Assembly: GCA_964517675.1 (NCBI GenBank)
Contig: CAZFEL010000001.1
Span: 1 to 64,000, forward strand
Source of the DNA: Asbonarchaeum sp964517675
Lineage (GTDB): Archaea > Nanohalarchaeota > Nanosalinia > Nanosalinales > Nanoanaerosalinaceae
Length of the DNA: 64,000 nucleotides
Direction of reading: 5' to 3'
The stretch's first letter is position 1. Each line of letters begins with the position of its first letter. The notes beneath the pieces were generated by a model. That model worked only from the letters and a program-made list of their open reading frames with translations, was not told the DNA's origin and made no database searches. A program made the position numbers and the translations under genes. Of this stretch, positions 40,846 through 49,733 are shown one piece after another.

Positions 40846-41832
40846 TCAATTGGCCGTCCGATCGAGGAACTCATCGGCGTTCCCGAGGAGGTCCTCCAGG
40901 TCGAAGCTGTCACGGACCTGACCCATGATCTCGTCGATCTTGCCATCCTCGAGATCGCCATCGGTCCCGGGCAGCAGCTCGGCGGGCACGGTGACGACCG
41001 TCGAGTTCTCCTTCGCGACCTCATCGATCGTCTGCAGTGTCCGGAGCTTGTAGCCGGCAGAACCAAGGATCTCCGATGCCATCCGCGTCCGCGCTGCGGC
41101 CTGGAGCTCTCCCTGAGCGTGGGTGATACGTGCACGGCGGTCACGCTCGGCCTCGGCCTCACTTGCCATCGCCCGCTCCATCGAATCGGGGATAGAGACG
41201 TCCTGGATCTCGACATCGCGGATGTGGATGCCGAAGTCATTCGTCGCCTTGTCCAGCTGCTGGCGCAGCTCGTCGGCGATCTCGTCCCTGTTCTGGAGGA
41301 TCTCGTCGAGCTCTTTCTCACCGATCATCGCACGGAGCATCGTCTGGCCGTAGTTGACGGTGACCTTCGAGAAGTCCTCGACCTCCAGGACCGCCTTCTT
41401 GACCTCGTCAGCGTCCTTCCGGACCTTGTAGAACACGATCGCGTCCACAGTCGTCGTGACGTTGTCCTTCGTCAGGACCTTCTGCGGATGGACGTTGACC
41501 GTCTTGACCCTGTAATCGATCGTCTGGACCCACTCCATGAACGGGATCTTCAGGTTGAATCCCGGTCCGAGCACGCGGCTGTAGCTCCCCAGCCGGAACA
41601 CGACCGCGCGCTCGTACTCCTGGTTGAGCACGACCGAGAAATACGTCAGGATGGCAAAGAGCAGGCCGACAGCGAGCCCGCCGCCACCGACGATCGCTCC
41701 ACCGATCGCCGCACCGACCGCACCCATGACAAGCGCCATGATGAGTTTGATCGCAGATCCTGAAGCCTTCGCAGTATCCATCTCAGGGGCATCCATCGAC
41801 CCGGACCCCTGGCTCTGGTTGAACTGTGGCAT
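40846..41832 (-). CDS. SPFH/stomatin-like membrane protein
   Basis: A 328-residue protein. After an N-terminal linker there is a hydrophobic hairpin region (residues about 27-70, Gly/Ala-rich), then the SPFH core: QEYERAVVFRLGSYSRVLGP, VNVHPQKVLTKDNVTTTVDA, a coiled coil (ERAMASEAEAERDRRARITH) and an oligomerisation end with VVTVPAELL. Stomatins form membrane microdomain rings and often pair with an NfeD protease; no nfeD is adjacent. The start is 25 nt from TATA-like CTTAAAG (41854-41860). Confidence 0.92.
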   Translation of the reverse strand: MPQFNQSQGSGSMDAPEMDTAKASGSAIKLIMALVMGAVGAAIGGAIVGGGGLAVGLLFAILTYFSVVLNQEYERAVVFRLGSYSRVLGPGFNLKIPFMEWVQTIDYRVKTVNVHPQKVLTKDNVTTTVDAIVFYKVRKDADEVKKAVLEVEDFSKVTVNYGQTMLRAMIGEKELDEILQNRDEIADELRQQLDKATNDFGIHIRDVEIQDVSIPDSMERAMASEAEAERDRRARITHAQGELQAAARTRMASEILGSAGYKLRTLQTIDEVAKENSTVVTVPAELLPGTDGDLEDGKIDEIMGQVRDSFDLEDLLGNADEFLDRTAN

Positions 41833-41873
41833 AGGTCCTACTTACCGTCCCGCCTTAAAGAAACTGATTCCGA

Positions 41874-42398
41874 TCAGTCCACCAGATTGACGAGTCCCCT
41901 GAGACCGTTGTAGAAGGCCTCCAGGCCCGCCTCTGCCGTCATGAATCCTGCCGATATCGTGCCCGCCGTCACCGAGGCAGCCATCGATTCAAGGGTCGAG
42001 GGAGACGCCGGCTCGACCCTGGCACGTTCATCATAGCCATCCACCCCGATCGAGGGCTCATCACCGAGGAGCTGGTACTTCTCGTCCTCGTAGGTCGATC
42101 CCGGCTCCACGAGGACCGCCCGACCGTCACCGTGATCGATCACGATCTCGTACCGGGCGTCATCGTACCCCGGCCTGCCCTCCACCGGCTCGGGAGACAG
42201 CCACACCTCGGATGGTTCGTCCGCACCGCGCGTGCCCCTGTCAGCTCCACCTGCAGCTGCGGCAACAGGTTCACCATCGCCACCGGTGGCTCCATCAGGC
42301 ATCTCCTGGACATCGTCCGACCCCGACGATGCTCCTGGCGTCCCGTCAAGGAGCGCATCGAGGTCCTCGTCCAGCATCCCGTCAAGGGGATCTGTCAT
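41874..42398 (-). CDS. Very acidic protein of unknown function
   Basis: 174 residues. The first 60 are Asp/Gly-rich and probably disordered; a middle beta-rich part (YEIVIDHGDGRAVLVEPGST) and an amphipathic C-terminal stretch (VTAGTISAGFMTAEAGLEAF) follow. No motif. The ATG at 42398 is 27 nt from the TATA-like ATTTTTAAT box (42422-42430, minus strand). Divergent from the aminopeptidase gene. Confidence 0.55.
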   Translation of the reverse strand: MTDPLDGMLDEDLDALLDGTPGASSGSDDVQEMPDGATGGDGEPVAAAAGGADRGTRGADEPSEVWLSPEPVEGRPGYDDARYEIVIDHGDGRAVLVEPGSTYEDEKYQLLGDEPSIGVDGYDERARVEPASPSTLESMAASVTAGTISAGFMTAEAGLEAFYNGLRGLVNLVD

Positions 42399-42588
42399 GC
42401 TAGTACATTGGCCGGACCACATTAAAAATCTCATCACACGCCGGTGGAACGATGAGCCTGCTCGGCACAGTGATACCCGTCCTTTTCGTCCTGCTGATGC
42501 TCCTGATAGCCGCGACGGCTTCAAGCCCGTTAACGCAGGGAAAACAAAAGGCAACCACTTTTATGCCGGCTCCCCCAACTCAGCCTCC

Positions 42589-43893
42589 ATGCGACCGGAC
42601 TACATCGATGACTGGGCAGAGCTTATCGTGGATTACTCACTTGATATCGGAAAAGAAGACCGTTTCAGGGTCACATTCGAATACGAGGGACGACCGCTGG
42701 CCGAGGCGGTCATCGAGTACGCCGCAGAGCAGGGTGCAGACGTCTACTACGATCTCAGCGACAGCGGGCTCGATCGGGCCACCATGAAACACGAAGACGA
42801 GGACGTACTGACCGAGCCGGTACCCGAGTACAAGCTCGAGGAGGCACAGGAACTCGACAAGCGCCTCCACATCCGGGCGCCGTCGAACACCTCGGAGATG
42901 TCTGATGTGCCGGCCGAGAAGCAACAGGCATCCCGGGACGTCACGGGGCAGGCCGAGCTGCGCGAGGAGATGATCGAGAACACCGACTGGTCACTGACCC
43001 AGTACCCGACCCAGGCCCTCGCCCAGAACGCCGGCATGTCGAGTGAGGAGTACGAAGACTTTGTCATCGATGCATGCGTCCGTGACTGGGATAAAGAGCG
43101 GCAGAACTACATGGAGCTCAAGGATATCGTCGATGAGGGCTCCGAGGCCACCATCAAGGGTAACGGGACCGAGCTTTCCTTCTCTATCGAGGGCTACGAT
43201 GGCCTCGACCGGGTTGGCCTCCTGAGCGATGGCACCGCCAACGTCCCCGGCGGCGAGGTCTTCACCACACCGGAGAGACACTCCTTCGAGGGAGAGATCT
43301 ACTTCGAGCTCCCTGCCATGGTCGACGGTGAGGAGGTCAAGGGTATGCACCTCGAGTTCGGCGATGACGGTCGCATCGTCGAGTACTCAGCGGAGAAAGG
43401 TGAGGACCTCCTCGAGCAGAAGATCGAGACTGATGAAGGCTCCCACTACGTCGGTGAGTTCGGTATCGGGACCAACCTCGGGATCGATACCGCGACCCGG
43501 GATATCCTGTTCGACGAGAAGATAGGCGGCACGATCCATCTCGCGATCGGTAACGCCTACCGCGACGCTCTTGAGGCCGCGGACGATGCCTACGATGACC
43601 TCGATCACGATATCGACGATGACGAGTTCGAGGAGCTCCAGGAACGGACCATCCAGGCCCTCAAGAAGGACATGTACGACAGCGTCCTGACCTCAGTCTC
43701 CAACGAGAAGCGCCAGGTCATGGCCTCGATCCGGGATCGGTACGAGGACCTCGAGGAGACGAAAGACGGCCAGCAGAACCGCTCTGTCGTCCACTGGGAC
43801 ATGATCAAAGACCTCAGGGAAACAGGCGAGCTGTGGATCGACGACCATCTCGTCCTTGAGGACGGTGATTTTGTCGGCCTGGAGGACCTGTAG
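42589..43893 (+). CDS. M29-family aminopeptidase with a helical insertion
   Basis: A 434-residue thermophilic-type aminopeptidase (AmpS/PepS, M29). Seen are TANVPGGEVFTTPE (metal Glu), YVGEFGIGTN, EKIGGTIHLAIGNAY and VVHWDMIKDLR (metal His and Asp). Between LAIGNAY and VVHWDMI, where relatives have about 10-15 residues, there is an acidic helical insertion of roughly 75 residues (DDAYDDLDHDIDDDEFEELQ onward). Family length is normally about 370. It cleaves N-terminal residues with two Co/Zn ions. ATG 42589 is 28 nt from TTTTAT (42559-42564). Confidence 0.85.
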   Translation: MRPDYIDDWAELIVDYSLDIGKEDRFRVTFEYEGRPLAEAVIEYAAEQGADVYYDLSDSGLDRATMKHEDEDVLTEPVPEYKLEEAQELDKRLHIRAPSNTSEMSDVPAEKQQASRDVTGQAELREEMIENTDWSLTQYPTQALAQNAGMSSEEYEDFVIDACVRDWDKERQNYMELKDIVDEGSEATIKGNGTELSFSIEGYDGLDRVGLLSDGTANVPGGEVFTTPERHSFEGEIYFELPAMVDGEEVKGMHLEFGDDGRIVEYSAEKGEDLLEQKIETDEGSHYVGEFGIGTNLGIDTATRDILFDEKIGGTIHLAIGNAYRDALEAADDAYDDLDHDIDDDEFEELQERTIQALKKDMYDSVLTSVSNEKRQVMASIRDRYEDLEETKDGQQNRSVVHWDMIKDLRETGELWIDDHLVLEDGDFVGLEDL

Positions 43894-43898
43894 CCAGG

Positions 43899-44885
43899 TC
43901 AGTCCTCCAGCAGCTCGGCGAACCGGTCCGAAGCCTCTCCAGCCGTCTCCGAGCGCATGGTGTGAAAGTACACGAGCCCGGCGAGTTGCTCCCGGCGCCT
44001 GTGATTGTCCTGGCCTGATCGGTGGACCTCGATATCGATGTCATCGAACCTGAGACGGCTCTCGATTCCGGTGTAGCCAAGATGGCCGTCTCCGACGATC
44101 ATCGCGACGGTACCGTCGGTCTGTTCGATGTGGTTCCTGGCCGTCTCGACCATCGAGCTCTCGCGTTGCCTGGTCTCGCGCTCGAGCGTGCTGACGGCTT
44201 CCTGTGCCGGTCCGAGGAACCCGTCCTGATCCGAATCAATATCGATGTCGATAGCGGCCCTGTCACGATCGCAGCCCGCGACGATGACCTCCTCGCCCCG
44301 GCGGCGCCGTTCGGCGGCGTGATCGTAGATCTCGTGCGAGAGGCGGGTGAGCGTGTCCTGCTCGACAGCGAGGTACTCGTAGAACTCCACCATCTCCTCG
44401 ATCGTATCGTCCCCATCCGATACCTCATCGATAGTGTCCGCTAGACGCTCGAGGACACCTGCATCGAAGTCATACACCGGTGTGCTCGCCAGGTCGTCAG
44501 GATCGTCGGGTCCTTCATCGCCGAATCCGGGGTCGATCCCAGCAAGGCCGTACAGCGCGGCCCGGGGCGCCTCACGGATGTGCTCATATGTCGCTTCCAG
44601 ATAGTCTGTGACGTCAGGATCGACAGCTTCGTACAGTTGTTCGCCATCAGGTAGTGGATCGTCGCCGTACTCCGACCGGAGGCACTCCCTAGCCCGCTCG
44701 ATGGTGCCGAAGCTGTCGTACAGCTCGATGAGTCTCTCGGCCTCGCTTCCCTTTATGCCCCCGAGTTCCTCAAGCAGGATGGCCTCCGGCTCCCGGTCTT
44801 CGATGTCAGCGACATAGCGGTCCCTGTCCGGGGCATGGAGGTGGTCCTCCCCGTACAGCACCAGTTCAGGCTCGCGGTCGGTCAT
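43899..44885 (-). CDS. TraB/Tiki-fold (GEDH) protein, second paralogue
   Basis: 328 residues with LVLYGEDHLHAPDRDRYVAD at the start, EAILLEELGG, and near the end VAMIVGDGHLGYTGIESRL, the paired GExH and GxxH features of TraB/PrgY-like proteins. It has a long acidic helical middle and no membrane segment. Distant paralogue of 13661-14452. A TATA-like box at 44920-44930 lies between this gene and the divergent HEPN-like gene and could serve both. Confidence 0.6.
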   Translation of the reverse strand: MTDREPELVLYGEDHLHAPDRDRYVADIEDREPEAILLEELGGIKGSEAERLIELYDSFGTIERARECLRSEYGDDPLPDGEQLYEAVDPDVTDYLEATYEHIREAPRAALYGLAGIDPGFGDEGPDDPDDLASTPVYDFDAGVLERLADTIDEVSDGDDTIEEMVEFYEYLAVEQDTLTRLSHEIYDHAAERRRRGEEVIVAGCDRDRAAIDIDIDSDQDGFLGPAQEAVSTLERETRQRESSMVETARNHIEQTDGTVAMIVGDGHLGYTGIESRLRFDDIDIEVHRSGQDNHRRREQLAGLVYFHTMRSETAGEASDRFAELLED

Positions 44886-44953
44886 GGCAGATTCCCATCA
44901 TGTAGTTCCCATCCTGCACTATTAAGTATTGATGTTACCAATGCGTGACTACA

Positions 44954-45869
44954 ATGGTCGACGACGTATCGGTCCGGCGACTCGCAGACGGTCTCGACAG
45001 CCACAGCTGTGCCGCGGTGGAAGAACACTGCCGGCAGCTCGATGCCTGCCTTGAGGAGGAGCTGTACGGCTCGGCCGTGGTGGCACTCAGCGCCGGGTTC
45101 GAATCGATGCTGCGGGAGGGACTGATCGATGAGCTGGAAGGACACGACGATTACCTTGCAGAGCGACGGATCGAGGCGATCGAAGACGGTGATGCCCGAT
45201 ACGTCGGTGTGCTGGAGGAGGCACAGGACCGGGACGTGATAGACGATGATATACACGGGATACTGGATGGACTGCGTGACGAACGTAACGAATACGTCCA
45301 CTCAGACAGCCGCGCCATCAGCAGGGCGGATGTCGATGACCACGGCGATCTCGAGGGAGCTCACGAACTCTACCGGCACGTCATCGAAGAGACCGGTATC
45401 GATGACCTCGAAACACAGGAAAAGACCGTTCCACGGTGGGAAAAGCGGCTGCCGATCAGAAGGGTTCGATTCACGTGTTGAATCCCTGATCGATGAGGGC
45501 TGTGCCGGTCTTGCGCTCGTCCATCTCAACAGATACCTTGAAGCCGTCATCGTCGAGGACATCGAGGATCACGAGGCCGGGCACCTCGAGTGGTACAGCG
45601 CAGACATCGACTACGACCGGGCGCTGGAGCGGGCCCGCAACCAGCAGGTCGATGAAAGCAGTGAGTACTCTCTAGTCGATGTCGAGGGACTCGATGGGAT
45701 TGACAGCGATCAGTACTGCTTCCAGGTCCTCGATGAGATAGCCTCTGCCCGGCAGGACTATGCCCACGACATCGAGGCCTACGGTGACGGCGAGGTCGGC
45801 CATCACGAGACCATCAGTGTCGAAGAGGCCGCAGAATACGGTCTCGAAATCGTCAGGCAACTGCCCTGA
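44954..45869 (+). pseudogene. Two-domain HEPN-like gene split by a frameshift
   Basis: The first frame (44954-45481) encodes about 160 residues of a helical domain with ALSAGFESMLREGLI and LRDERNEYVHS, where RNEYVH is an R-x4-H motif. The second domain continues in another frame to 45869, with LVHLNRYLEAVIVEDI and SARQDYAH (RQDYAH, again R-x4-H). The second frame has no start codon of its own near the junction (about 45450-45480), so a single-base indel, real or a sequence error, probably split one tandem-HEPN protein. TATA-like ATTAAGTATT is 27 nt before ATG 44954. Confidence 0.6.
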
Positions 45870-46424
45870 TCACCACGGCTCGTCCTTCAGGCCTGCGTGA
45901 TAGCCCACGATGTTGATCGTCACGTGGACTGGAGGGGTCAGGATGAGGATGACAGCCAGGACCTCGACGGTGAGGACAATCGAGAGCCAGTCCCAGGCAG
46001 AAACGGCGGTGAGACCGAGGGACCCGATCACGAAATCGAGCTGGTCCAGTCCCGGGAACGGTGCACCGCGTTCGCGTCCGCTGCGCCGCTTGATGAACGA
46101 TGCTATCACGTCACCGAGCAGGGCACCGGCAGGCAGCGCGATCATCGCAGTCAGCGGGAACGAGAACAGGTCCACAGCGGCCATCCCCTCGACAAGAGGC
46201 AGCAGCCGGTTCATGATGGCGGCAAGGACGGCACCTGCAAGGATCCCGCCTGCCGTCCCGCGCCAGGTCTTCCCATCGCCGAGGAGTCTTTCCCCGCGGA
46301 ACGTCCTGCCGCCATCGATCGGTGGTCCGCCACCTGTCACGACGGCGGCACTGTTAGGCAGGTAGGCAGGCAGCATCAGCCAGATAGCGGTCAGGAGTAT
46401 CTCTAACACCGTCCTCACGCTCAC
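45870..46424 (-). CDS. carS: CDP-archaeol synthase
   Basis: 184-residue integral membrane CTP:archaetidate cytidylyltransferase. Diagnostic segments: GGGPPIDGGRTFRGERLLGD, GKTWRGTAGG, and SFIKRRSGRERGAPFPGLDQ. It activates unsaturated archaetidic acid for head-group attachment. The start is a GTG at 46424, 25 nt from TATA-like TTAAATACC (46445-46453, minus strand). The archaetidylserine synthase gene, the next pathway step, is divergent from it. Confidence 0.95.
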   Translation of the reverse strand: MSVRTVLEILLTAIWLMLPAYLPNSAAVVTGGGPPIDGGRTFRGERLLGDGKTWRGTAGGILAGAVLAAIMNRLLPLVEGMAAVDLFSFPLTAMIALPAGALLGDVIASFIKRRSGRERGAPFPGLDQLDFVIGSLGLTAVSAWDWLSIVLTVEVLAVILILTPPVHVTINIVGYHAGLKDEPW

Positions 46425-46510
46425 CCCGGTATGGGCGAGACCGGTATTTAACAGCGCCGGGCCAGCACATAAATACGTCCAGCCACCATCCCCGCAGGTG
46501 CGGTGACAGG

Positions 46511-47032
46511 ATGGACGGGTTCAACCACGAGGCTCGGATGAGTACTTTCGCAGGTCCGAAGGACGCTGTCTCTGTTCTCAATCTTCTCGCCGGGTTCGCG
46601 TCGATCGTGTTCGCCCACGAGGGGATGCTCCTCTATGCCGCCGGCGCTCTTCTCGCAGCAGCGATCGCTGATGCCCTGGATGGATGGGTCGCCCGGACGT
46701 TTTTCACCCCGACGGAGTTCGGTGAGGCCATCGATATCGCTGACCTGGTCTCGTTCGGAGCCGCACCGGCATTCCTCCTGATCGTCTGGCTCGGGCGGAC
46801 GACAGCAGTCAATATCGTCGCCCTGGTCGTTGTCACAGCTGCCCTGCTCCGTCTGGCGCGGTTCCAGGTCAGGGACGAACACGAGGATGGCTGGGTCGGG
46901 ATCCCGATCACCGTCAACGGCGTCCTGTACCCCGTCCTTTTCATCCTCGATCCTCCCGCGGTCGTGATCCTGGCGGTCGCTACCATCATGTCGTATCTCA
47001 ACATCAGCGCCATCAACGTGCCAAAGCCGTGA
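46511..47032 (+). CDS. Archaetidylserine synthase (CDP-alcohol phosphatidyltransferase)
   Basis: 173 residues with the CDP-alcohol phosphotransferase motif D-x2-DG-x2-AR-x8-G-x3-D-x3-D spread over DALDGWVARTFFTPTEFGEA and IDIADLVSFGAAPA. The IADLVSFG ending is the PssA/archaetidylserine-type signature. Six membrane helices. It condenses CDP-archaeol with L-serine. Together with CarS this shows local capacity for polar archaeal lipid synthesis. A ribosome-like GGTGACAGG precedes the ATG. Confidence 0.85.
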   Translation: MDGFNHEARMSTFAGPKDAVSVLNLLAGFASIVFAHEGMLLYAAGALLAAAIADALDGWVARTFFTPTEFGEAIDIADLVSFGAAPAFLLIVWLGRTTAVNIVALVVVTAALLRLARFQVRDEHEDGWVGIPITVNGVLYPVLFILDPPAVVILAVATIMSYLNISAINVPKP

Positions 47033-47036
47033 TACC

Positions 47037-47507
47037 ATGGACGAGGTCACACTGCATGAGACAGAGGACCTGGCCCTGATCGAGCGCATGGCCGGCGATC
47101 ACGAGCATATCAACCGTCCGACAGCGAATCATACGGCAAAGACCCATTTTCTCGCGATGCGGGACGACGAGCGGATCGGGACGGGCTGGATCCGGGTCAT
47201 CGCCAGCAAGATCGGTGTGATAGGTGGCATGTACATCGAAGAGGAGTACCGCGGTCAGGGACTGGGCGAGGAGCTGTTCGACGCGCTGTGCGAGCGGGTC
47301 AGGCGGCGGAACTGCCGCTTCATCGTGCTGGGCGTCCACCGTGACAATCGGGCGGCGATCTCGCTGTACCGCAAGAAAGGGTTCCGGACGATCGTCCCGT
47401 GGATCCCCGGCATCAACACGGATTCCCGCCTCGTCAGGACGGTGGAGGACCTCATATCGATACCGCTACCCCCGCACACGACCAAGCTGATGGCCAAGGT
47501 GATCTGA
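47037..47507 (+). CDS. GNAT-family N-acetyltransferase
   Basis: 156 residues with the acetyl-CoA loop IEEEYRGQGLGEELFDAL (RGxGxG type) and VLGVHRDNRAAISLYRKKGF, the classical GNAT beta4-beta5 region. Substrate unknown. It starts 4 nt after the lipid synthase stop and overlaps the next (broken) gene by 1 nt, so it sits mid-operon. Confidence 0.85.
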   Translation: MDEVTLHETEDLALIERMAGDHEHINRPTANHTAKTHFLAMRDDERIGTGWIRVIASKIGVIGGMYIEEEYRGQGLGEELFDALCERVRRRNCRFIVLGVHRDNRAAISLYRKKGFRTIVPWIPGINTDSRLVRTVEDLISIPLPPHTTKLMAKVI

Positions 47508-47965
47508 TGGACGATGGACTTCGTGAGGCTGCACAGCGCCTGTACAGCGACGATCTCCCGTACCACAACACCATCCACATGCATGATACTCTCGAGGCCG
47601 CCGGGGACCTACTGGAGCGATGCCGGCTACCACGCGACCACGAAGACCGTGGCTTCGACTCGAAGGAGGCCTACAGCGCCCATCTGGCAGGCGAGGTGCT
47701 GGACGATCACGGGATCGATGAGAGACGATCGTCGGGCCGCGGACCTCGCCGGACTGGCGGCGGATTATGCCACGTTCGTGGAAAACGCCATGGCGCTGAA
47801 GGACGAGATCGAGATGCTCCACGGCGAGAAGATGGACAAGGAAGACTAGCTCCAGGAGATCGAGGGCACGATCAGGTTCTATCTCTCGCAGGATATCCAC
47901 CTAACTCCAGAGCACGACAGCAAGGGCGTCTCGGCTTCCACGCCAGGACAAGGCCCAACCTGTGC
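47507..47965 (+). pseudogene. Remnant of an HD-domain metal-dependent phosphohydrolase
   Basis: The first frame starts well (LPYHNTIHMHDTLEAAGDLL, the YHN..H opening of small HD proteins) but lacks the expected FHDxG segment and changes frame near 47720. A second frame continues with AADYATFVENAMALKDEIEM and meets a stop at 47847-47849, after which recognisable sequence (EIEGTIRFYLSQDI) goes on. At least one indel, one stop and an internal deletion are present. The rest up to 48106 has no gene. Confidence 0.6.
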
Positions 47966-48106
47966 CGGTTCCTCAAGGAACACCTGACTAGACGGGGACG
48001 GTCAGCAGGAGACCACCATGATGACGACGAGCCAGGTATCACCGCATGCATACTGTCTGTGATGGGGAGCAAGGGCCGAAACTAAGCTGTGGGACAGGAG
48101 CCGAAC

Positions 48107-48568
48107 CTACTCCCACATCGCGATGAACCTGTCCGAGGCCTCCTTGAGGACCGCATCGTACCGGTCCAGCGCCCGCCGTGTGATGTTCGTGGTCGAGTAG
48201 ACCGTCGAGCGACCCTCTCTGGCGACATCCAGGACATCGTCTTCCTCCAGGATCGTCAGGTGGTGTGAGACCGTCGAGACGGACTTGGTGATGGCCTCCG
48301 CGATCGAAGACAGGTTCCTGTCCTGTTCATCCACGACCCTGACGATCCGGCCTCTCGTATCGTGGTTCAGGGCAGCCAGCGGCCCGTGGAGGTCCTCCTG
48401 GATGTCCGGAGGGAAGATGCGGCGGTACCCCCTGATGTGTTCGTCCTCCAGGCGGGAGCGCTCGAGATGATAGTCCAGCGTCGTGCTCGAGCAATCGATC
48501 TCCCGCTTGAGTTGACGGAAGTGGATGCCCGGGTTCGATCGGACCGTCTCCACGATGCGGGCCTTCAC
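48107..48568 (-). CDS. Double winged-helix transcriptional regulator
   Basis: 153 residues with two winged-helix units: VKARIVETVRSNPGIHFRQL ... STTLDYHLERSRL and ALNHDTRGRIVRVVDEQDRN ... KSVSTVSHHLTILEEDDVL, ArsR-like. This tandem arrangement is common in haloarchaeal regulators. GTG 48568 overlaps the stop of the membrane-protein gene (GTGA) with GGGGTGAT just upstream, so the two are coupled; the pair probably forms a membrane-linked regulatory unit. Confidence 0.75.
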   Translation of the reverse strand: MKARIVETVRSNPGIHFRQLKREIDCSSTTLDYHLERSRLEDEHIRGYRRIFPPDIQEDLHGPLAALNHDTRGRIVRVVDEQDRNLSSIAEAITKSVSTVSHHLTILEEDDVLDVAREGRSTVYSTTNITRRALDRYDAVLKEASDRFIAMWE

Positions 48569-48831
48569 CGCATCACCCCGTAGAAAAACAGCGCAAGGAT
48601 GATGAGGTTCAACGCGTGGACGATGGCAGTCACAGGCGAGGGAAGACCATAGACGACCGACACGAGGGTCAGGGCCTCTTTGAGCATGAAGACGCCGAAG
48701 GCAACACAGACATACAGGAACCGCCGGGACCGTTTCTTTCTGTAGGCCCGCAGCGAGACAGTGAAGAGCCCAACAGCCACCAGAATCGTCATGGCGTGGA
48801 CGGCGATGTCGATCGTCGTGCCCTCGACCAT
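48565..48831 (-). CDS. Three-helix membrane protein coupled to a regulator
   Basis: 88 residues with three membrane helices (IDIAVHAMTILVAVGLFTVS; FLYVCVAFGVFMLKEALTLV; IVHALNLIILALFFYGVM). This layout matches the small membrane proteins found beside winged-helix genes in haloarchaea. ATG 48831 is 26 nt from TTGAAATATC (48852-48861, minus strand). It overlaps the regulator gene by 4 nt. Confidence 0.7.
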   Translation of the reverse strand: MVEGTTIDIAVHAMTILVAVGLFTVSLRAYRKKRSRRFLYVCVAFGVFMLKEALTLVSVVYGLPSPVTAIVHALNLIILALFFYGVMR

Positions 48832-48923
48832 ACCGGGAGATAGGCGCCCAAGATATTTCAACATGTCCCGTTTCGACACGCGTCCCAGAAACAAAGTAAA
48901 GGCACTGCATCCGATCGCGGTAC

Positions 48924-49733
48924 ATGTCAGAGGAATGCAGCTTCTGTGGGGAGATCTTCGAAGGAGAGGATTGCCTTCACGTCCACTGGGGTGAGGAACA
49001 TGACGACGAGCTCACCTCCCACCAGGACGAGACATACCGGAAGGCAAAGAAAAAGATCGAGGAACAGCAGGAAGCAGCACGGCAGCGGCACAGGCAGAAG
49101 GTCCGGAAGTACGGCGAGTATGCGCTGTTTGCAGTCCTTTTCCTCGGGATAGGAGGTCTCGTCGCGGGCCAGATCCAGTTCAGTTCCGGGGAGACACCGG
49201 AAGGCGACGTTTCGTTCGACCTGGAGGGACAGCCGATGCTCGGTGATGCGAACGCATCGGTTACGGTCGTGGAGGTCTCGGACTACCAGTGCGGCCACTG
49301 CAAGCGGTTCCACGAGCAGGTCCTGCCCCGTATCAAGGACGAATACATCGAGACCGGGCAGGTGAAACTGTACTCGTTCAACTACGCCTTCCTCGGGCAG
49401 AATTCGGTCGATGCCGCGGTCGGTGCGGAATGCGTCTACGAGGAGAGCGAGACGGCCTACCGGGAGTTCAGCGACCGGATGTACGAGCGGCAGTTAGAGC
49501 TCCAGCAGGAGGGACAGGAGGTCGTCCTCGATGTCGCCGACACCGTCCTGGGGAAAAGCTCGGTGGAGACCTGTATAACCGGTCGGAAGACACTCGATGC
49601 GGTCAGGGATGACCGTCGACAGGGAGAGGAAAGCGGGGTCGAGGGCACACCGACGATCTTCGTCGATGGCAGACAGCTGGACAGCTATGACTACGCCACC
49701 GTCAGCGCGGCCATCGATCGGGCGCTTGACTAG
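48924..49733 (+). CDS. DsbA-like thiol oxidoreductase with N-terminal zinc finger and membrane anchor
   Basis: 269 residues. An N-terminal C2H2-like finger (ECSFCGEIFEGEDCLHVHWG) is followed by a charged helix, a membrane helix (YALFAVLFLGIGGLVAGQI), and a DsbA/thioredoxin_4 domain with active site DYQCGHCKRFHEQ and the cis-Pro loop VEGTPTIFVDGRQL. It would catalyse disulfide formation outside the cell; the finger stays in the cytoplasm. Cys-rich exported proteins (for example at 14969-15388) are possible clients. Confidence 0.85.
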   Translation: MSEECSFCGEIFEGEDCLHVHWGEEHDDELTSHQDETYRKAKKKIEEQQEAARQRHRQKVRKYGEYALFAVLFLGIGGLVAGQIQFSSGETPEGDVSFDLEGQPMLGDANASVTVVEVSDYQCGHCKRFHEQVLPRIKDEYIETGQVKLYSFNYAFLGQNSVDAAVGAECVYEESETAYREFSDRMYERQLELQQEGQEVVLDVADTVLGKSSVETCITGRKTLDAVRDDRRQGEESGVEGTPTIFVDGRQLDSYDYATVSAAIDRALD

